Made by a program: the position numbers and the translations under genes. Below, piece after piece: positions 1 to 8,348 of a stretch of DNA of 44,637 nt. The stretch is from Prosthecobacter debontii (lineage in GTDB: Bacteria; Verrucomicrobiota; Verrucomicrobiia; Verrucomicrobiales; Verrucomicrobiaceae). The stretch spans positions 1 to 44,637 of the forward strand of contig CAMAQH010000033.1 in NCBI GenBank assembly GCA_945860295.1, in the 5' to 3' direction. Each line of letters opens with the position of its first letter. The stretch's first letter is position 1. The notes under the pieces were generated by a model. That model was not told the origin of the DNA. It worked only from the letters and a program-made list of their open reading frames with translations, and did no database searches.

Positions 1-102
1 GAACTCTTCTGCGAGCTGGGGCACCGTTTTACCAAGATTGAAGAGATCAATGATCTGCGCTTTGAAATCACTGCTGTAACGTTTTCGGAGGGTTGTTTTC
101 AT
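1..102 (-). CDS. IS3-family transposase OrfA, N-terminal fragment
   Basis: 34 codons are visible from ATG at 102 to the window edge. The product begins MKTTLRKRYSSDF and continues with KAQIIDLFNLGKTVPQLAEE. This matches the start of the helix-turn-helix OrfA of IS3/IS911 elements (basic 'K-R-Y-S-x-D-F-K' followed by a helix and 'T-x-x-Q-L-A'). OrfA recognises the element ends and is joined to OrfB by frameshifting to give the active transposase; OrfB is outside the window. The gene is cut by the edge, so activity cannot be judged. Confidence 0.72.
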   Translation of the reverse strand, partial: MKTTLRKRYSSDFKAQIIDLFNLGKTVPQLAEEF

Positions 103-148
103 GCTGCTTATTCCCTTATCTCCTGGTCCAACATTCTAGCGCACCTCA
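1..148 (-). mobile_element. end of an IS3-like insertion sequence (partial)
   Basis: This stretch holds the 5' end of an IS3-type transposase gene and about 46 bases of leader. The element runs off the left edge, so its other end and any target duplication cannot be seen. Reading the minus strand, a plausible terminus is TGAGGTGCGC at 139-148, which fits the TG...CA ends usual for IS3 elements. To the right of base 148 the sequence becomes clear M20 peptidase coding sequence. The exact boundary is inferred from where peptidase homology starts, not from a matched inverted repeat. Confidence 0.6.
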
Positions 149-1059
149 AAGAGATCGGCAGCCCGAATCTAAAGCCCTTTCTTGAAGCACATCGCCAGGA
201 GTTAGCCTGCGATGTGGTCGCGATCTCCGACACTGGCATGGTGGCTGAAGGCGTGGGAACTTTCACTTATGGGCTGCGCGGCATCGCCTGCATGGAGGTC
301 AAAGTTCATGGCCCCAGCATCGACCTTCACTCTGGTATCTTCGGCGGTGCTGTGGCAAACCCCGCAACGATGGCAGCGCGCCTCGTTTCGACCCTCCACG
401 ATGCCGAAGGCCGCGTGCAGATCGCTGGTTTTTATGATGGCGTGCGAACCCTGCAAGAGTGGGAGCGCACCGCCTGGGCCGGCCTCGGTGATGGCGCTGC
501 GGAGACACTGGCTCTCACCGGCGTCCCAGCTCTCTTTGGCGAACCTGGTTACACCGAGCGCGAGTGCCGCTGGGCACGCCCGACAGCCGAAGTGAATGGC
601 ATCGGCGGCGGCTATCAGGGCGAAGGCTCCAAAACTGTTATCCCTCGTGAAGCCTTCTTCAAACTCTCCTTCCGACTCGTGCCTGACCAAAACCCCGAAC
701 GCATCCTCGATCTCGCCGAAGCCCATCTGCGCGGATTTGCCAACAAAGCCTTACGACTCGAAATCAAGCGCGGCCACACAGGCAACGCCTACCTCATGGA
801 GCCGAATTCACCACTCGGGCAGGCAGCCCAGCGCGCCTTAAAAACCACGTTCGGTGGCAACGTCGCACTGATTCGCGAAGGAGGCAGCATCCCCATCGTC
901 CAAGCCTTCAAAGACGTTCTCAATGCCGACACCCTGCTCCTCGGCCTAGCCCTGCCAGACTGCCAAGCTCACGCCCCCAACGAGAACTTCCCCATCGCCA
1001 ACCTAGAAGCAGGCATCCGCTTGAATCAAGCTCTGCTACGTGAACTAGGCTGCGCCTAA
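149..1059 (+). pseudogene. M20-family dipeptidase/amidohydrolase, 5' end lost to IS insertion
   Basis: The remaining ~303 codons encode the C-terminal two thirds of an M20 zinc peptidase of the dipeptidase type. Signatures seen in order: EIGSPNL just inside the break, CDVVAISDTGM, DLHSGIFGGAVANP (start of the dimerisation lid), GEGSKTVIPREAFF, REGGSIPIV and the metal-ligand region AHAPNEN. The family normally has about 450 residues; the N-terminal part with the first metal-binding His and Asp is missing. Homology stops abruptly at about base 149, where IS3-like DNA begins. A GTG at 214 could start a shortened protein, but it would lack most of the metal site. I call it an inactivated gene; the front half may survive on the other side of the element. 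Confidence 0.82.
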
Positions 1060-1637
1060 AGCCAATCACCGCCTTCCCGCTCAAAGAAGCACAGCGCTTA
1101 TAGAATAAGCCGCAAGAGCAGCTGCCTATAAAAAACTGGTTTGGCAAGTGACTCAGTGATGTCGTGGTAGTGGGCTTCGCGATAGTTGAGTTACACATTG
1201 ACCGCCTCAGTCAAGCGCAGCTTCCAGCCAGTAAAAACTGTACTCATGACGGCCCGCTGTTCACGTTTGCGGTTCATTGCTCAAGTCAGCATACAGACCC
1301 GCAAAGAGCTGTCTTTCGGCTCGCCATCCGTGTTCAGATCACTACCCCAGCCGCCTTGGGCCAGGTCCTGCCGGCGCGGCGGGCTAGGTCAGTTGTAGCC
1401 GTTGTCTGAGCACTCAATACATTCGCAAAACACTAGAAGAATACCCCAGCACAACACATGCGGGCGAAAGCGAAAAAGGCTGCGCGTGTAGGTGACATCA
1501 TCAAAGTAATTGGAAGAGTTAGAGAACAATAAACCGGATAAATCTAGCAATTCAAATCCTCTACTGTTTTCCAAACAGATTGTTACAACCTTAGTTAGAC
1601 TTGCCTGCTTCTTGTCAGATCCAGAGATATAAACGGA
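1060..1637. other. 578-bp region without a recognisable gene
   Basis: No reading frame here resembles a known protein and none has a convincing start. Short minus-strand stretches look faintly coding, for example WGSDLNTDGEPKDSSL near 1300-1350 and LNYREAHYHDITESL near 1145-1190. They are broken by stops and lie in different frames, as in an old gene remnant. No clear hairpin terminator follows the peptidase remnant and no second tRNA was found. Confidence 0.4.
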
Positions 1638-1708
1638 AGCGGGTGATCAGAATCGAACTGACGTGTCATGCTTGGGAAGCACGTGTTCTACTATTGAACT
1701 ACACCCGC
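1638..1708 (-). tRNA. tRNA-Gly (anticodon CCC)
   Basis: The minus strand folds into a complete cloverleaf of 71 nt. The acceptor stem is GCGGGTG with CACCCGC, the D stem GTTC/GAAC, and the anticodon stem CGTGC/GCATG around loop TTCCCAA. The variable loop is four bases and the T arm is GTCAG-TTCGATT-CTGAT. The anticodon CCC reads the glycine codon GGG. The discriminator base is U and the 3' CCA is not encoded, so it must be added enzymatically. The gene is divergent from thrC, and a sigma70-like promoter lies just upstream. Confidence 0.93.
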
Positions 1709-1726
1709 AGATATCCGCTAATTTCC

Positions 1727-1754
1727 ATTCTGTCGCTGGCTGTTGGGTTGTCAA
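1727..1754 (-). promoter_or_regulatory. sigma70-type promoter of the tRNA-Gly gene
   Basis: On the minus strand a perfect -35 box TTGACA (1749-1754) is followed after 16 bases by CAGAAT (1727-1732), a 4-of-6 match to the -10 consensus. The -10 box ends 18 bases before the first tRNA base, leaving room for a start site about 7 bases downstream and a short 5' leader. Position and orientation fit the tRNA gene rather than thrC. Confidence 0.6.
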
Positions 1755-1815
1755 TCTTGGAGGCTTCTCTTGGCTTGAGTTACGGCGGAGTCTGGGCAGA
1801 CTCGCAGTCGCACCC

Positions 1816-3168
1816 ATGTTGTACATCTCCACACGCGGTCAAACTCGCCCGCATAATTTTTCTGAAGCCGTCGAAGTCGGTCTCGCCACAGACGGCGGGC
1901 TTTTTTTGCCTGAGAAGCTGCCCTCTATTGCGGACAAATTGGCAGGCTGGGAAGCGCTCTCCTACCCACAGTTAGCAGCAGAATTCCTGACCTTGTTTGC
2001 TCCTGAAATACCGAATGCTGAATGGCACTCGCTGACAAGGCAGGCCTATTCACACTTTGATTCACCGGACGTGGCTCCTTTGAAAAAGATCACCGATAAG
2101 ACTTATGTGCTAGAACTGTGGCATGGGCCGACGCTGGCCTTTAAAGATTTCGCGCTACAACTGCTCGGGCTGCTCTATAAGCGTCAGGTGAAGCTGAAAG
2201 GTAAAAAGCTTGCGGTACTCGGTGCGACCTCGGGCGATACAGGCAGTGCGGCAATCCATGGCTGCATGGGACAGGATGGGATTCAAATTTTCATCCTCTA
2301 TCCGAATGGGCGCGTGGCCCCACTTCAAGAGCGCCAAATGGCCTGTACGGGAGCGGCCAACGTCTTTGCCATGCCAGTGCCGGGTACATTTGATGACGCA
2401 CAGCGCGTGGTGAAGGAGTGCTTTGGTGATCAGGCATTCGTGAGCGCGGTGAATCTCTCAGCGGTGAATAGTATCAACATCGCCCGCGTGCTGGCGCAGT
2501 GCGTCTATTACATCTGGGCCTGGCTAAAGCTGCCGGAAGAAGCGCGCGCCACGGTCGAGTTCGTGGTGCCGACGGGAAACTTTGGCAATGTGATGGCGGG
2601 ATGGCTTTGTCAACAGATGGGCCTTCCCTGTGGTGGCTTCCGTGTGGCGACGAATCAGAATGACATCCTGCACCGCTTTTTTTCCACGGGAGAATATAAG
2701 CAAGGCGATGTAAATCCTAGCCACGCGCCAAGCATGGACATCCAGGCAGCATCAAACTTTGAGCGCTATCTTTATTATATGCTCGGCGGCGATCAGCGCC
2801 TAGTACGTGAAACGATGGTGCGGATGAAGTCGGGTGATCGCGTCACACTACCGCACGCGTCATCAAGTTTTCGCAGCTCTCGTATGGATGATGAAACGAT
2901 CCCCAAGGTCATCTCCCAAATGTGGCAGGACTGGCAGTATGTGATTGATCCGCATACCGCCTGCGCCTTCACCGACATGGCAAAAGATCGTGTTAGTGTC
3001 GTGCTCAGCACCGCCAGTCCGGCGAAGTTTCCCGAAGTGGTACAGGCCGCTACGGGTAGCGAACCGACTCATCCATCACTTGAATTGCTGAAGTCGAAAC
3101 CGTTGCAGACATACCCGCTGGAAGCCACGTCTGAGGCTGTGAAGGCGTTCCTGCGTGCTCACGCTTAA
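1816..3168 (+). CDS. thrC: threonine synthase
   Basis: This 450-residue PLP enzyme converts O-phosphohomoserine to threonine, the last step of threonine synthesis, in the cytoplasm. The N-terminus MLYISTRGQT and the GLATDGGLFLPE segment are typical of the family. The PLP lysine lies in TLAFKDFALQ (about residue 110). The phosphate-binding loop is GATSGDTGSAA, and NSINIARVLAQ and PTGNFGN are further family signatures. I chose ATG at 1816 because the open frame upstream runs through the divergent tRNA-Gly gene and has no family resemblance. No Shine-Dalgarno sequence is visible. Other threonine genes are not nearby. The next gene starts five bases after the stop, so the two are probably co-transcribed. 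Confidence 0.95.
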   Translation: MLYISTRGQTRPHNFSEAVEVGLATDGGLFLPEKLPSIADKLAGWEALSYPQLAAEFLTLFAPEIPNAEWHSLTRQAYSHFDSPDVAPLKKITDKTYVLELWHGPTLAFKDFALQLLGLLYKRQVKLKGKKLAVLGATSGDTGSAAIHGCMGQDGIQIFILYPNGRVAPLQERQMACTGAANVFAMPVPGTFDDAQRVVKECFGDQAFVSAVNLSAVNSINIARVLAQCVYYIWAWLKLPEEARATVEFVVPTGNFGNVMAGWLCQQMGLPCGGFRVATNQNDILHRFFSTGEYKQGDVNPSHAPSMDIQAASNFERYLYYMLGGDQRLVRETMVRMKSGDRVTLPHASSSFRSSRMDDETIPKVISQMWQDWQYVIDPHTACAFTDMAKDRVSVVLSTASPAKFPEVVQAATGSEPTHPSLELLKSKPLQTYPLEATSEAVKAFLRAHA

Positions 3169-3173
3169 CCCTG

Positions 3174-3662
3174 ATGTTGCGCGAACTGACAACCCTCTGG
3201 AAAAGTGTGCTCGACCCAGAGTACGCTCATTTACTTATGGAGTCTCTGCCGCTCTATGGACTGGCTTTTGGTGTGACTCTACTCATCGTCGCCTATGTCG
3301 TGAATGAGCGGAAGTGCCGCATGCTGGCTCTCGGTCTCATCTTCCTTTCTTGTGCCAGCGTCTGGCCCTATCTCGACTTTCGACTGAAAGCCACGCCACG
3401 TATTCTGGCGACACGCGCTGTGGAGTATGGCCCTATCATTCGTGCTCAGACGCAGCTCCGCCAAGACACCGCTTGGCCCTACTATCTCATGGCAGGCACG
3501 AGTCTTGTCGTCATGGCCATGACACACTCACGCCATGCTCGCTGGGGTGTCGTGGTGGTGATCATCGGCAGCGTCGCACTCTTCTGGCTCAACGTCTGGC
3601 TGCACAAAAAAGAGTGCGAGGTCTATCACCCCAACATCAAACGCTATGTGGCACCACGGTAG
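3174..3662 (+). CDS. small integral membrane protein of unknown function
   Basis: The 162-residue product has four hydrophobic segments: about residues 25-45 (LYGLAFGVTLLIVAYVV), 50-68 (LALGLIFLSCASVWPYLDF), 102-117 and 124-142. A polar loop of some 33 residues lies between the second and third. Basic residues flank the membrane segments (NERKCR, HSRHAR), as expected for a real membrane protein. I do not recognise the family. It starts five bases after thrC, which suggests translational coupling but does not prove a link to threonine metabolism. It converges on queA with 58 bases between the stops and no clear terminator hairpin. Confidence 0.75.
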   Translation: MLRELTTLWKSVLDPEYAHLLMESLPLYGLAFGVTLLIVAYVVNERKCRMLALGLIFLSCASVWPYLDFRLKATPRILATRAVEYGPIIRAQTQLRQDTAWPYYLMAGTSLVVMAMTHSRHARWGVVVVIIGSVALFWLNVWLHKKECEVYHPNIKRYVAPR

Positions 3663-3720
3663 GTCATGTTCTTGGTAGCCGCGCTAGAGTGGAGGCGTCC
3701 AACATGTAACCACAATCGCT

Positions 3721-4695
3721 TCACAAGATCAGCATGCAGTCCCCATAACTGAAGAAGCGGTAGCGCTCACGGATTGCTTCTTCATAGGCTCGCATGATCA
3801 AGTCCTTACCTGCAAAGGCGCTCACCAGCATGATGAGTGTGGACTTGGGTAGATGAAAGTTGGTCAGCATCGCTCCCACAGCGCGAAACTCGAAACCGGG
3901 GTAAATAAAAATATCTGTGCTGCCTGACGCGGCGACGAGGCCGCCATGATCACGCGCTACAGTTTCAAGGGTTCGCATAGCTGTGGTGCCAACGGCGATG
4001 ACACGACCTGCATCACGGATTTTCTGGGCAGTCTCAGCACTAACTTCATAGCGTTCTGAGTGCATCTGATGCTCTTCTAACTTGTCCACTTTCACTGGCT
4101 GAAATGTTCCCACACCAACATGCAGCGTGACAAAGGTGTGTGGCAACTGCGCCAGCAGCTCAGGTGTAAAATGCAGACCGGCGGTTGGCGCGGCGATGGC
4201 TCCTTTGGCTTTGGCAAAGACTGTTTGGTAGCGCTCGCGATCTGCAGGTTGATCCTCACGCCCCATGTAGTGCGGTAAGGCCAAATGACCGTGCTGCGAG
4301 TCATCCACTGGCACGTCCCATTCGATGACTCGATCTCCATTTTCCAAGATGTCACGCACAGTGCCTGTGGAATCTCCGATCATCACGGTATGACCTAGCC
4401 GGAACCGTTTGCCCGGCTTCACCATGCAACGCCATAGGGTGAGACTTAGTGGCTCCACGCGCAGCACTTCACGCGTGCCGTCATTGGAAAAGAAGCGGGC
4501 AGGAACCACGCGCGTGTCATTCAAAACCAGCAGATCGTCTGGCTTCAAAAACTCTGGCAACTCACAAAACATCCGATGTTCGACGACTCCACGCTCGCGG
4601 TACACGACAAGCATCCGTGAAGCCGAACGATCCTGAAGCGGCTCGCTGGCGATGAGTTCAGGTGGGAGTCGGTAATCGAAGTCGGTGGTAAGCAC
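3721..4695 (-). CDS. queA: S-adenosylmethionine:tRNA ribosyltransferase-isomerase
   Basis: QueA moves the ribosyl group of SAM onto 7-aminomethyl-7-deazaguanine in tRNA to form epoxyqueuosine. The 324-residue product starts LTTDFDYRLPPELIA and carries the family landmarks AAPTAGLHFTPELL, HVGVGTFQPV, TNFHLPKSTLIML and the C-terminal YRFFSYGDCMLIL. I chose GTG at 4695 because homologues begin right at this 'SDFDYxLP' segment; an upstream GTG at 4728 would add 11 unlikely residues. It is the last gene of a minus-strand run beginning with glcF. Other queuosine genes (tgt, queG/queH) are not in the window. Confidence 0.94.
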   Translation of the reverse strand: MLTTDFDYRLPPELIASEPLQDRSASRMLVVYRERGVVEHRMFCELPEFLKPDDLLVLNDTRVVPARFFSNDGTREVLRVEPLSLTLWRCMVKPGKRFRLGHTVMIGDSTGTVRDILENGDRVIEWDVPVDDSQHGHLALPHYMGREDQPADRERYQTVFAKAKGAIAAPTAGLHFTPELLAQLPHTFVTLHVGVGTFQPVKVDKLEEHQMHSERYEVSAETAQKIRDAGRVIAVGTTAMRTLETVARDHGGLVAASGSTDIFIYPGFEFRAVGAMLTNFHLPKSTLIMLVSAFAGKDLIMRAYEEAIRERYRFFSYGDCMLIL

Positions 4696-4782
4696 GAGGA
4701 AAGAGAAGCACGTTCGCACCACTGTCACAGCAGCAACTGTGCACAGCCATCAAAGGGTGAGCAAAATCATCCATGCTAATGG

Positions 4783-5274
4783 CTAAAAACCGGCCTGCTG
4801 CATCAGTAGGTCGAGCTGCTGCTGGAAGTTGGAAATGTCTTCTTTCGGCGGTTGGTAGCCCTGCGGTGCGCCACTGAGTCCGAGGCGTCCCATCTGATCT
4901 AGATACCAAGCGGCTTCTTGGCCGTCGCTAAACGTGACCTTACCGCTAATGAGGGCACCCGGCGTTGCGACTTGGTCGGATGTAAGAGTGACATTGCTGA
5001 TCCCTGCGGATTCGCCTGCGGGTTCATCGAATCCCTCATCGCCTAACGCATTCTCAGCAGGCGGAGGCGCTGGCACTAGAGCGACAACCTTCTCCACCTC
5101 GCGTGGTTTTTCCTGAAGTCGCACGCCGACATCGACCATAAGCAGTCGTGCATCGAGGTAGGTGAGGCTAATACCAAATTCTGTCTTCAGACGATCCTGC
5201 ACATGGTTAAGATTGGCACCATCGGCAGCCCATTGTTCGACATGGGTGAGTTGTTCGGGAGTAAGTTGTGACAT
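4783..5274 (-). CDS. conserved-looking protein of unknown function
   Basis: This 163-residue protein has three visible parts. Residues 1-55 are predicted helical (LTPEQLTHVEQWAADG, then HVQDRLKTEFGISLTYLDAR), resembling a small helix-turn-helix or three-helix domain. Residues 56-100 are a proline/glutamate-rich linker. Residues 100-145 look like a compact beta domain (ATPGALISGKVTFSDGQEA, WYLDQMGRLGL), ending in a Gln-rich helix. There is no signal peptide or membrane segment, so it is probably cytoplasmic. It lies 27 bases after the secreted-protein gene and 87 bases before queA, so it is probably in their operon. I do not recognise a named family. Confidence 0.7.
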   Translation of the reverse strand: MSQLTPEQLTHVEQWAADGANLNHVQDRLKTEFGISLTYLDARLLMVDVGVRLQEKPREVEKVVALVPAPPPAENALGDEGFDEPAGESAGISNVTLTSDQVATPGALISGKVTFSDGQEAAWYLDQMGRLGLSGAPQGYQPPKEDISNFQQQLDLLMQQAGF

Positions 5275-5301
5275 TAGATTTAACGGAGTCAGATAGGCTT
5301 G

Positions 5302-6204
5302 TCAGTTCTTCATGGGATCGGTCACAATGTGAGCGAGCGCAGAGGCTTTTTCTGCTAGAAATTGGGTCTGCTCTTGGGTGAGACCTTTGCCCGCTGGAGC
5401 TGCCATGAGAGGCATCATGGTCGTAAGACCTGCTTGAAGCAATTTGAGCGCTGGACTGGCGAGAATGGTGGGATTCAGATCAGCCAGGCTGGCAGCGTAA
5501 TACTCGGCGATGTCCACGCGCATGAGGCGGCGTGTCTTCTCCTCGGAATAATTGTCCGCCACACTTCGACTGGCGATTTCTAGGGCACGCAGCCAGCCGC
5601 CGAGGCTGACCAGATGGGCAATATCGACATCACGAAGCTGCACCATTTCGGCTTCAACATCTGCTTGAGTGAGTGCGAGTTCGCCACGGAGTTTATCCCA
5701 ATCACCGTCGATGCTGTGCTCGAACAAACTCTGTGTGTGGCGATTCATGCGACTGCCGGCGCCGATGACTTTGGCATACTTGATGAGGGCGCGACCCACG
5801 TCTTCCATGGCCTCGACTTTTTCACACTGAACAATAAGAAACCCATCCGCAATGAGGCTGCCAAGTCCCAATGAAACCAGCACGCGGTCAGAGGGTGTCT
5901 GGCGGCTGATGGGGCGCTTCAAGGCGTCATAGGAGAGCTTACCGAGTCCATCGAGCATCTCGAAGAGCTTGCGGATGCTGGGCGTGGTGAATTGATTCAC
6001 ACCAAACTCTTCTCGCACGTGTTCATCTCCAATGAGATCTTCTGGCAGTGGTGATTTTGCCGTCCCTGTTGCGGGAGTCGGCGGCACGGGTGGTTTAGGT
6101 GGCACGATGGCGTCTGGAGTTTGCGCCAAACTGACCATGAGGGTCAGTGAACCGATGAAGCTCAAGAGAGCAAGACGGGTGATGGAGGTGCAAAGTGGGT
6201 GCAT
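5302..6204 (-). CDS. secreted or periplasmic helical protein, unknown function
   Basis: The product has 300 residues from ATG 6204. Residues 1-26 form a signal peptide (MHPLCTSITRLALL plus a hydrophobic run ending near SLAQ). A proline-rich spacer (PPKPPVPPTP) follows, then a mainly alpha-helical domain to the end (for example YDALKRPISRQTPSDRV, RVDIAEYYAASLADLNP). An alternative ATG at 6276 overlaps the glcF stop as ATGA, which would couple translation, but would place 24 extra residues before the signal peptide. I favour 6204 for that reason. It belongs to the glcF-to-queA run. The family is not recognised. Confidence 0.68.
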   Translation of the reverse strand: MHPLCTSITRLALLSFIGSLTLMVSLAQTPDAIVPPKPPVPPTPATGTAKSPLPEDLIGDEHVREEFGVNQFTTPSIRKLFEMLDGLGKLSYDALKRPISRQTPSDRVLVSLGLGSLIADGFLIVQCEKVEAMEDVGRALIKYAKVIGAGSRMNRHTQSLFEHSIDGDWDKLRGELALTQADVEAEMVQLRDVDIAHLVSLGGWLRALEIASRSVADNYSEEKTRRLMRVDIAEYYAASLADLNPTILASPALKLLQAGLTTMMPLMAAPAGKGLTQEQTQFLAEKASALAHIVTDPMKN

Positions 6205-6272
6205 AATGCAGGAGATTACTTGGGCATGGCGCATATTTCCACCGAATGCAATGGGTCTGAAAAAAAGTCCGC

Positions 6273-7550
6273 TCATTCGGCCCGGTAGGCACGTGCCAGA
6301 AGTGTCACCGGCTGAGTGACTGCTACCCTGCCCTGCAAGCCGCTGGCGAGCTGGAGATGACAGCCTGGATTCGATGTGGCAACGATGGGCACTTGTGTAC
6401 TCTCAATATGGGCCACCTTGCGATTGAGGAGTTTCGCCGACTGCTCAGGCTGGGTGATGTTATAAATGCCTGCGCTGCCGCAGCACCAGTTGCTCTCGGG
6501 CAGCTCTTTTAAAACGAGGCCGGGAATGGCCTGCAAGACCTGGCGTGGCTGCGAGCTGACTTTTTGACCATGACAAAGATGGCAGCTCTCATGGTAGGTC
6601 ACTTCCGTGACGCCTGCCCCATGCTTGGGCTTGCGAATGCCAATCTGCACGAGCCACTGGTGAATGTCTTTGACCTTGCTGTCCCATTGCCGAGCACGCT
6701 TCAAATAAAAGGGATCTTCATGCAGGAGATGTCCATACTGCTTCAGATGCGCGCCACAACCGCCAGCATTGGTGATGATGGCATCCAGGTGATCTAGATC
6801 AAAGCTGTCGATCTGCCGACGAGCGAGTTCGCGAGCCAACTCGACCGCGCCATTATGTGCGTGAAGCGAGCCACAGCAGTGCTGAGAACGCGGGGTGATG
6901 ACTTCACAGCCGTTGGCCAAAAGCACATCAGCCGTGTCACGATTGACGTCTGAGAAAGCAAGGTCCTGCACACAGCCAGTGAGTAACCCGACACGAAAGC
7001 GCGGTGTTGTTTTAGGCGACTCCACGGGCGCGATCAAAGCATCTGAAAAAGCCGCTGCCACGCGTGGTGTTTGCGGCTCTAAATCACGTAGATGCTTTGG
7101 CAGCAGGCCAAAGAACTTCGCCCTGCGAAGCAACAGATCGAGTCCTGTTTTCTGCCAAAGTCGCAGACTCCAGCCGACCAGGCGTAGCAGTCGTGGGTGC
7201 ATGAACAAGACCGTGAGAGTGAGCCAGCGCCAAAAATCCCGCTCAGGTGCCTGCGCAACCCCGCTGCGTTCCACCTCAGCCCGAGCTGTTTCAAAAAGCT
7301 CCGCGTAGTTCACTCCAGCCGGGCAAGCTGTCTGGCAGGCTAGGCAGCCAAGGCAATAATACATTTCATCTGAGAAAGACTTGGTGACGCTCAGCTCGCC
7401 ATCAGCCACACTGCGCATCAGAGAGATGCGACCGCGTGGGCTATTACGCTCGCGCTTTGTTTCCACGTAGGTGGGACAGGTGGGTAGGCACATGCCGCAG
7501 TGCATGCATTGTTGGAGCACCGAGTAGTCGAGCGACTGGAGGAGATTCAT
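6273..7550 (-). CDS. glcF: glycolate oxidase iron-sulfur subunit-like (GlcF)
   Basis: The 425-residue product has the GlcF layout. Two 4Fe-4S ferredoxin motifs lie near the N-terminus: CMHCGMCLPTCP (residues 15-26) and CLGCLACQTACP about 50 residues later. Two cysteine-rich CCG domains follow, with QHCCGSLHAH and SNWCCGSAG. In glycolate dehydrogenase this subunit carries electrons from the GlcD/GlcE flavin subunits to the respiratory chain. No glcD or glcE is nearby, so the partner is encoded elsewhere or the protein serves another FAD oxidase. I chose ATG 7550 since it begins right before the conserved region. The gene heads a minus-strand run and diverges from the phosphatase gene. Confidence 0.88.
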   Translation of the reverse strand: MNLLQSLDYSVLQQCMHCGMCLPTCPTYVETKRERNSPRGRISLMRSVADGELSVTKSFSDEMYYCLGCLACQTACPAGVNYAELFETARAEVERSGVAQAPERDFWRWLTLTVLFMHPRLLRLVGWSLRLWQKTGLDLLLRRAKFFGLLPKHLRDLEPQTPRVAAAFSDALIAPVESPKTTPRFRVGLLTGCVQDLAFSDVNRDTADVLLANGCEVITPRSQHCCGSLHAHNGAVELARELARRQIDSFDLDHLDAIITNAGGCGAHLKQYGHLLHEDPFYLKRARQWDSKVKDIHQWLVQIGIRKPKHGAGVTEVTYHESCHLCHGQKVSSQPRQVLQAIPGLVLKELPESNWCCGSAGIYNITQPEQSAKLLNRKVAHIESTQVPIVATSNPGCHLQLASGLQGRVAVTQPVTLLARAYRAE

Positions 7551-7639
7551 GGGAGTATGGAGAATAGTGTAATTCGACAAAAGTCATGCTTTCATTGCAC
7601 CACTCTTGCACATAGGCCGAAGCAGGCAAGAATGGGTGG

Positions 7640-8347
7640 ATGCGAACCCTGGTGATCGGTGACATCCACGGCTGCGCCACTGCTCTAGAGACGATCCTTG
7701 AAGCAGCGCGCCCCGGTCGTAACGACGTACTCATCACTCTAGGCGATTATGTGGATCGTGGACCGTCCTCTAGAACCGTGATTGATACGCTCATCGCGCT
7801 CGAGTCGAAGACGCAACTCAAGCCCATTCTCGGCAACCATGAAATCCTCTTTCTGGATGCCATGACACGGCGCATCGACCCTGAAGGATGGCTGCGAGTC
7901 GGTGGCAAAGAAACCATGCTTTCGTATGCGCCAGATCATGCCACGCTGTCGTGGGAGAATGTTACACCAGCGCATATTGAATTTCTCACAGAGCGCTGCC
8001 TGCGTTACTTCGAAGACGAAACGCATCTCTACGTCCATGCCAATGCTAACTCGGTCTATGCGCTCAGAGATCAGAGTGACGACTGGCTTTTCTGGACCCG
8101 CTTTGAAGACGCTTACCCCCATGTCTCAGGCAAGCAGATGATCTGCGGACACACTGCACAAAAGTCTGGCCTACCCTTGATCAAGCCTTCGGCCATCTGT
8201 CTGGACACTTGGGCTTATGGTCAAGGCTGGCTGACCTGCCTGGATATCGAGACGGGAGATCTGATTCAAACCAATCAAGCCGGAGAAATCCGGCGCATGA
8301 CATTGGCGGATCTACCATCCGCTAAAGAACCGGTCACAGATCGATAG
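7640..8347 (+). CDS. PP2A-type metallophosphoesterase (serine/threonine protein phosphatase family)
   Basis: The 235-residue cytoplasmic protein has the three dinuclear-metal motifs of bacterial PrpA/lambda-type phosphatases: GDIHG (residues 7-11), GDYVDRGP (35-42) and GNHE (65-68). Further metal-ligand histidines are likely in YVHANAN and CGHTAQKSG. Such enzymes remove phosphate from protein Ser/Thr/Tyr or hydrolyse diadenosine polyphosphates; the sequence does not choose between these. No kinase gene lies beside it. It diverges from glcF across 89 bases. Its stop lies one base from the moxR stop on the opposite strand. Confidence 0.88.
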   Translation: MRTLVIGDIHGCATALETILEAARPGRNDVLITLGDYVDRGPSSRTVIDTLIALESKTQLKPILGNHEILFLDAMTRRIDPEGWLRVGGKETMLSYAPDHATLSWENVTPAHIEFLTERCLRYFEDETHLYVHANANSVYALRDQSDDWLFWTRFEDAYPHVSGKQMICGHTAQKSGLPLIKPSAICLDTWAYGQGWLTCLDIETGDLIQTNQAGEIRRMTLADLPSAKEPVTDR

Positions 8348-8348
8348 G

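Noticed and set aside
1663-1815. Upstream extension of thrC to an ATG at 1663
   Set aside because: It would run through the tRNA-Gly gene and its promoter, and adds 51 residues absent from threonine synthases.
6205-6276. ATGA-coupled start of the secreted protein at 6276
   Set aside because: It would put 24 residues before a good signal peptide; kept only as an alternative.
7604-7631. TCTTGC/GCAAGA inverted repeat with 16-base spacer between glcF and the phosphatase gene
   Set aside because: The arms are only six bases and no further support was seen; such pairs are common by chance.
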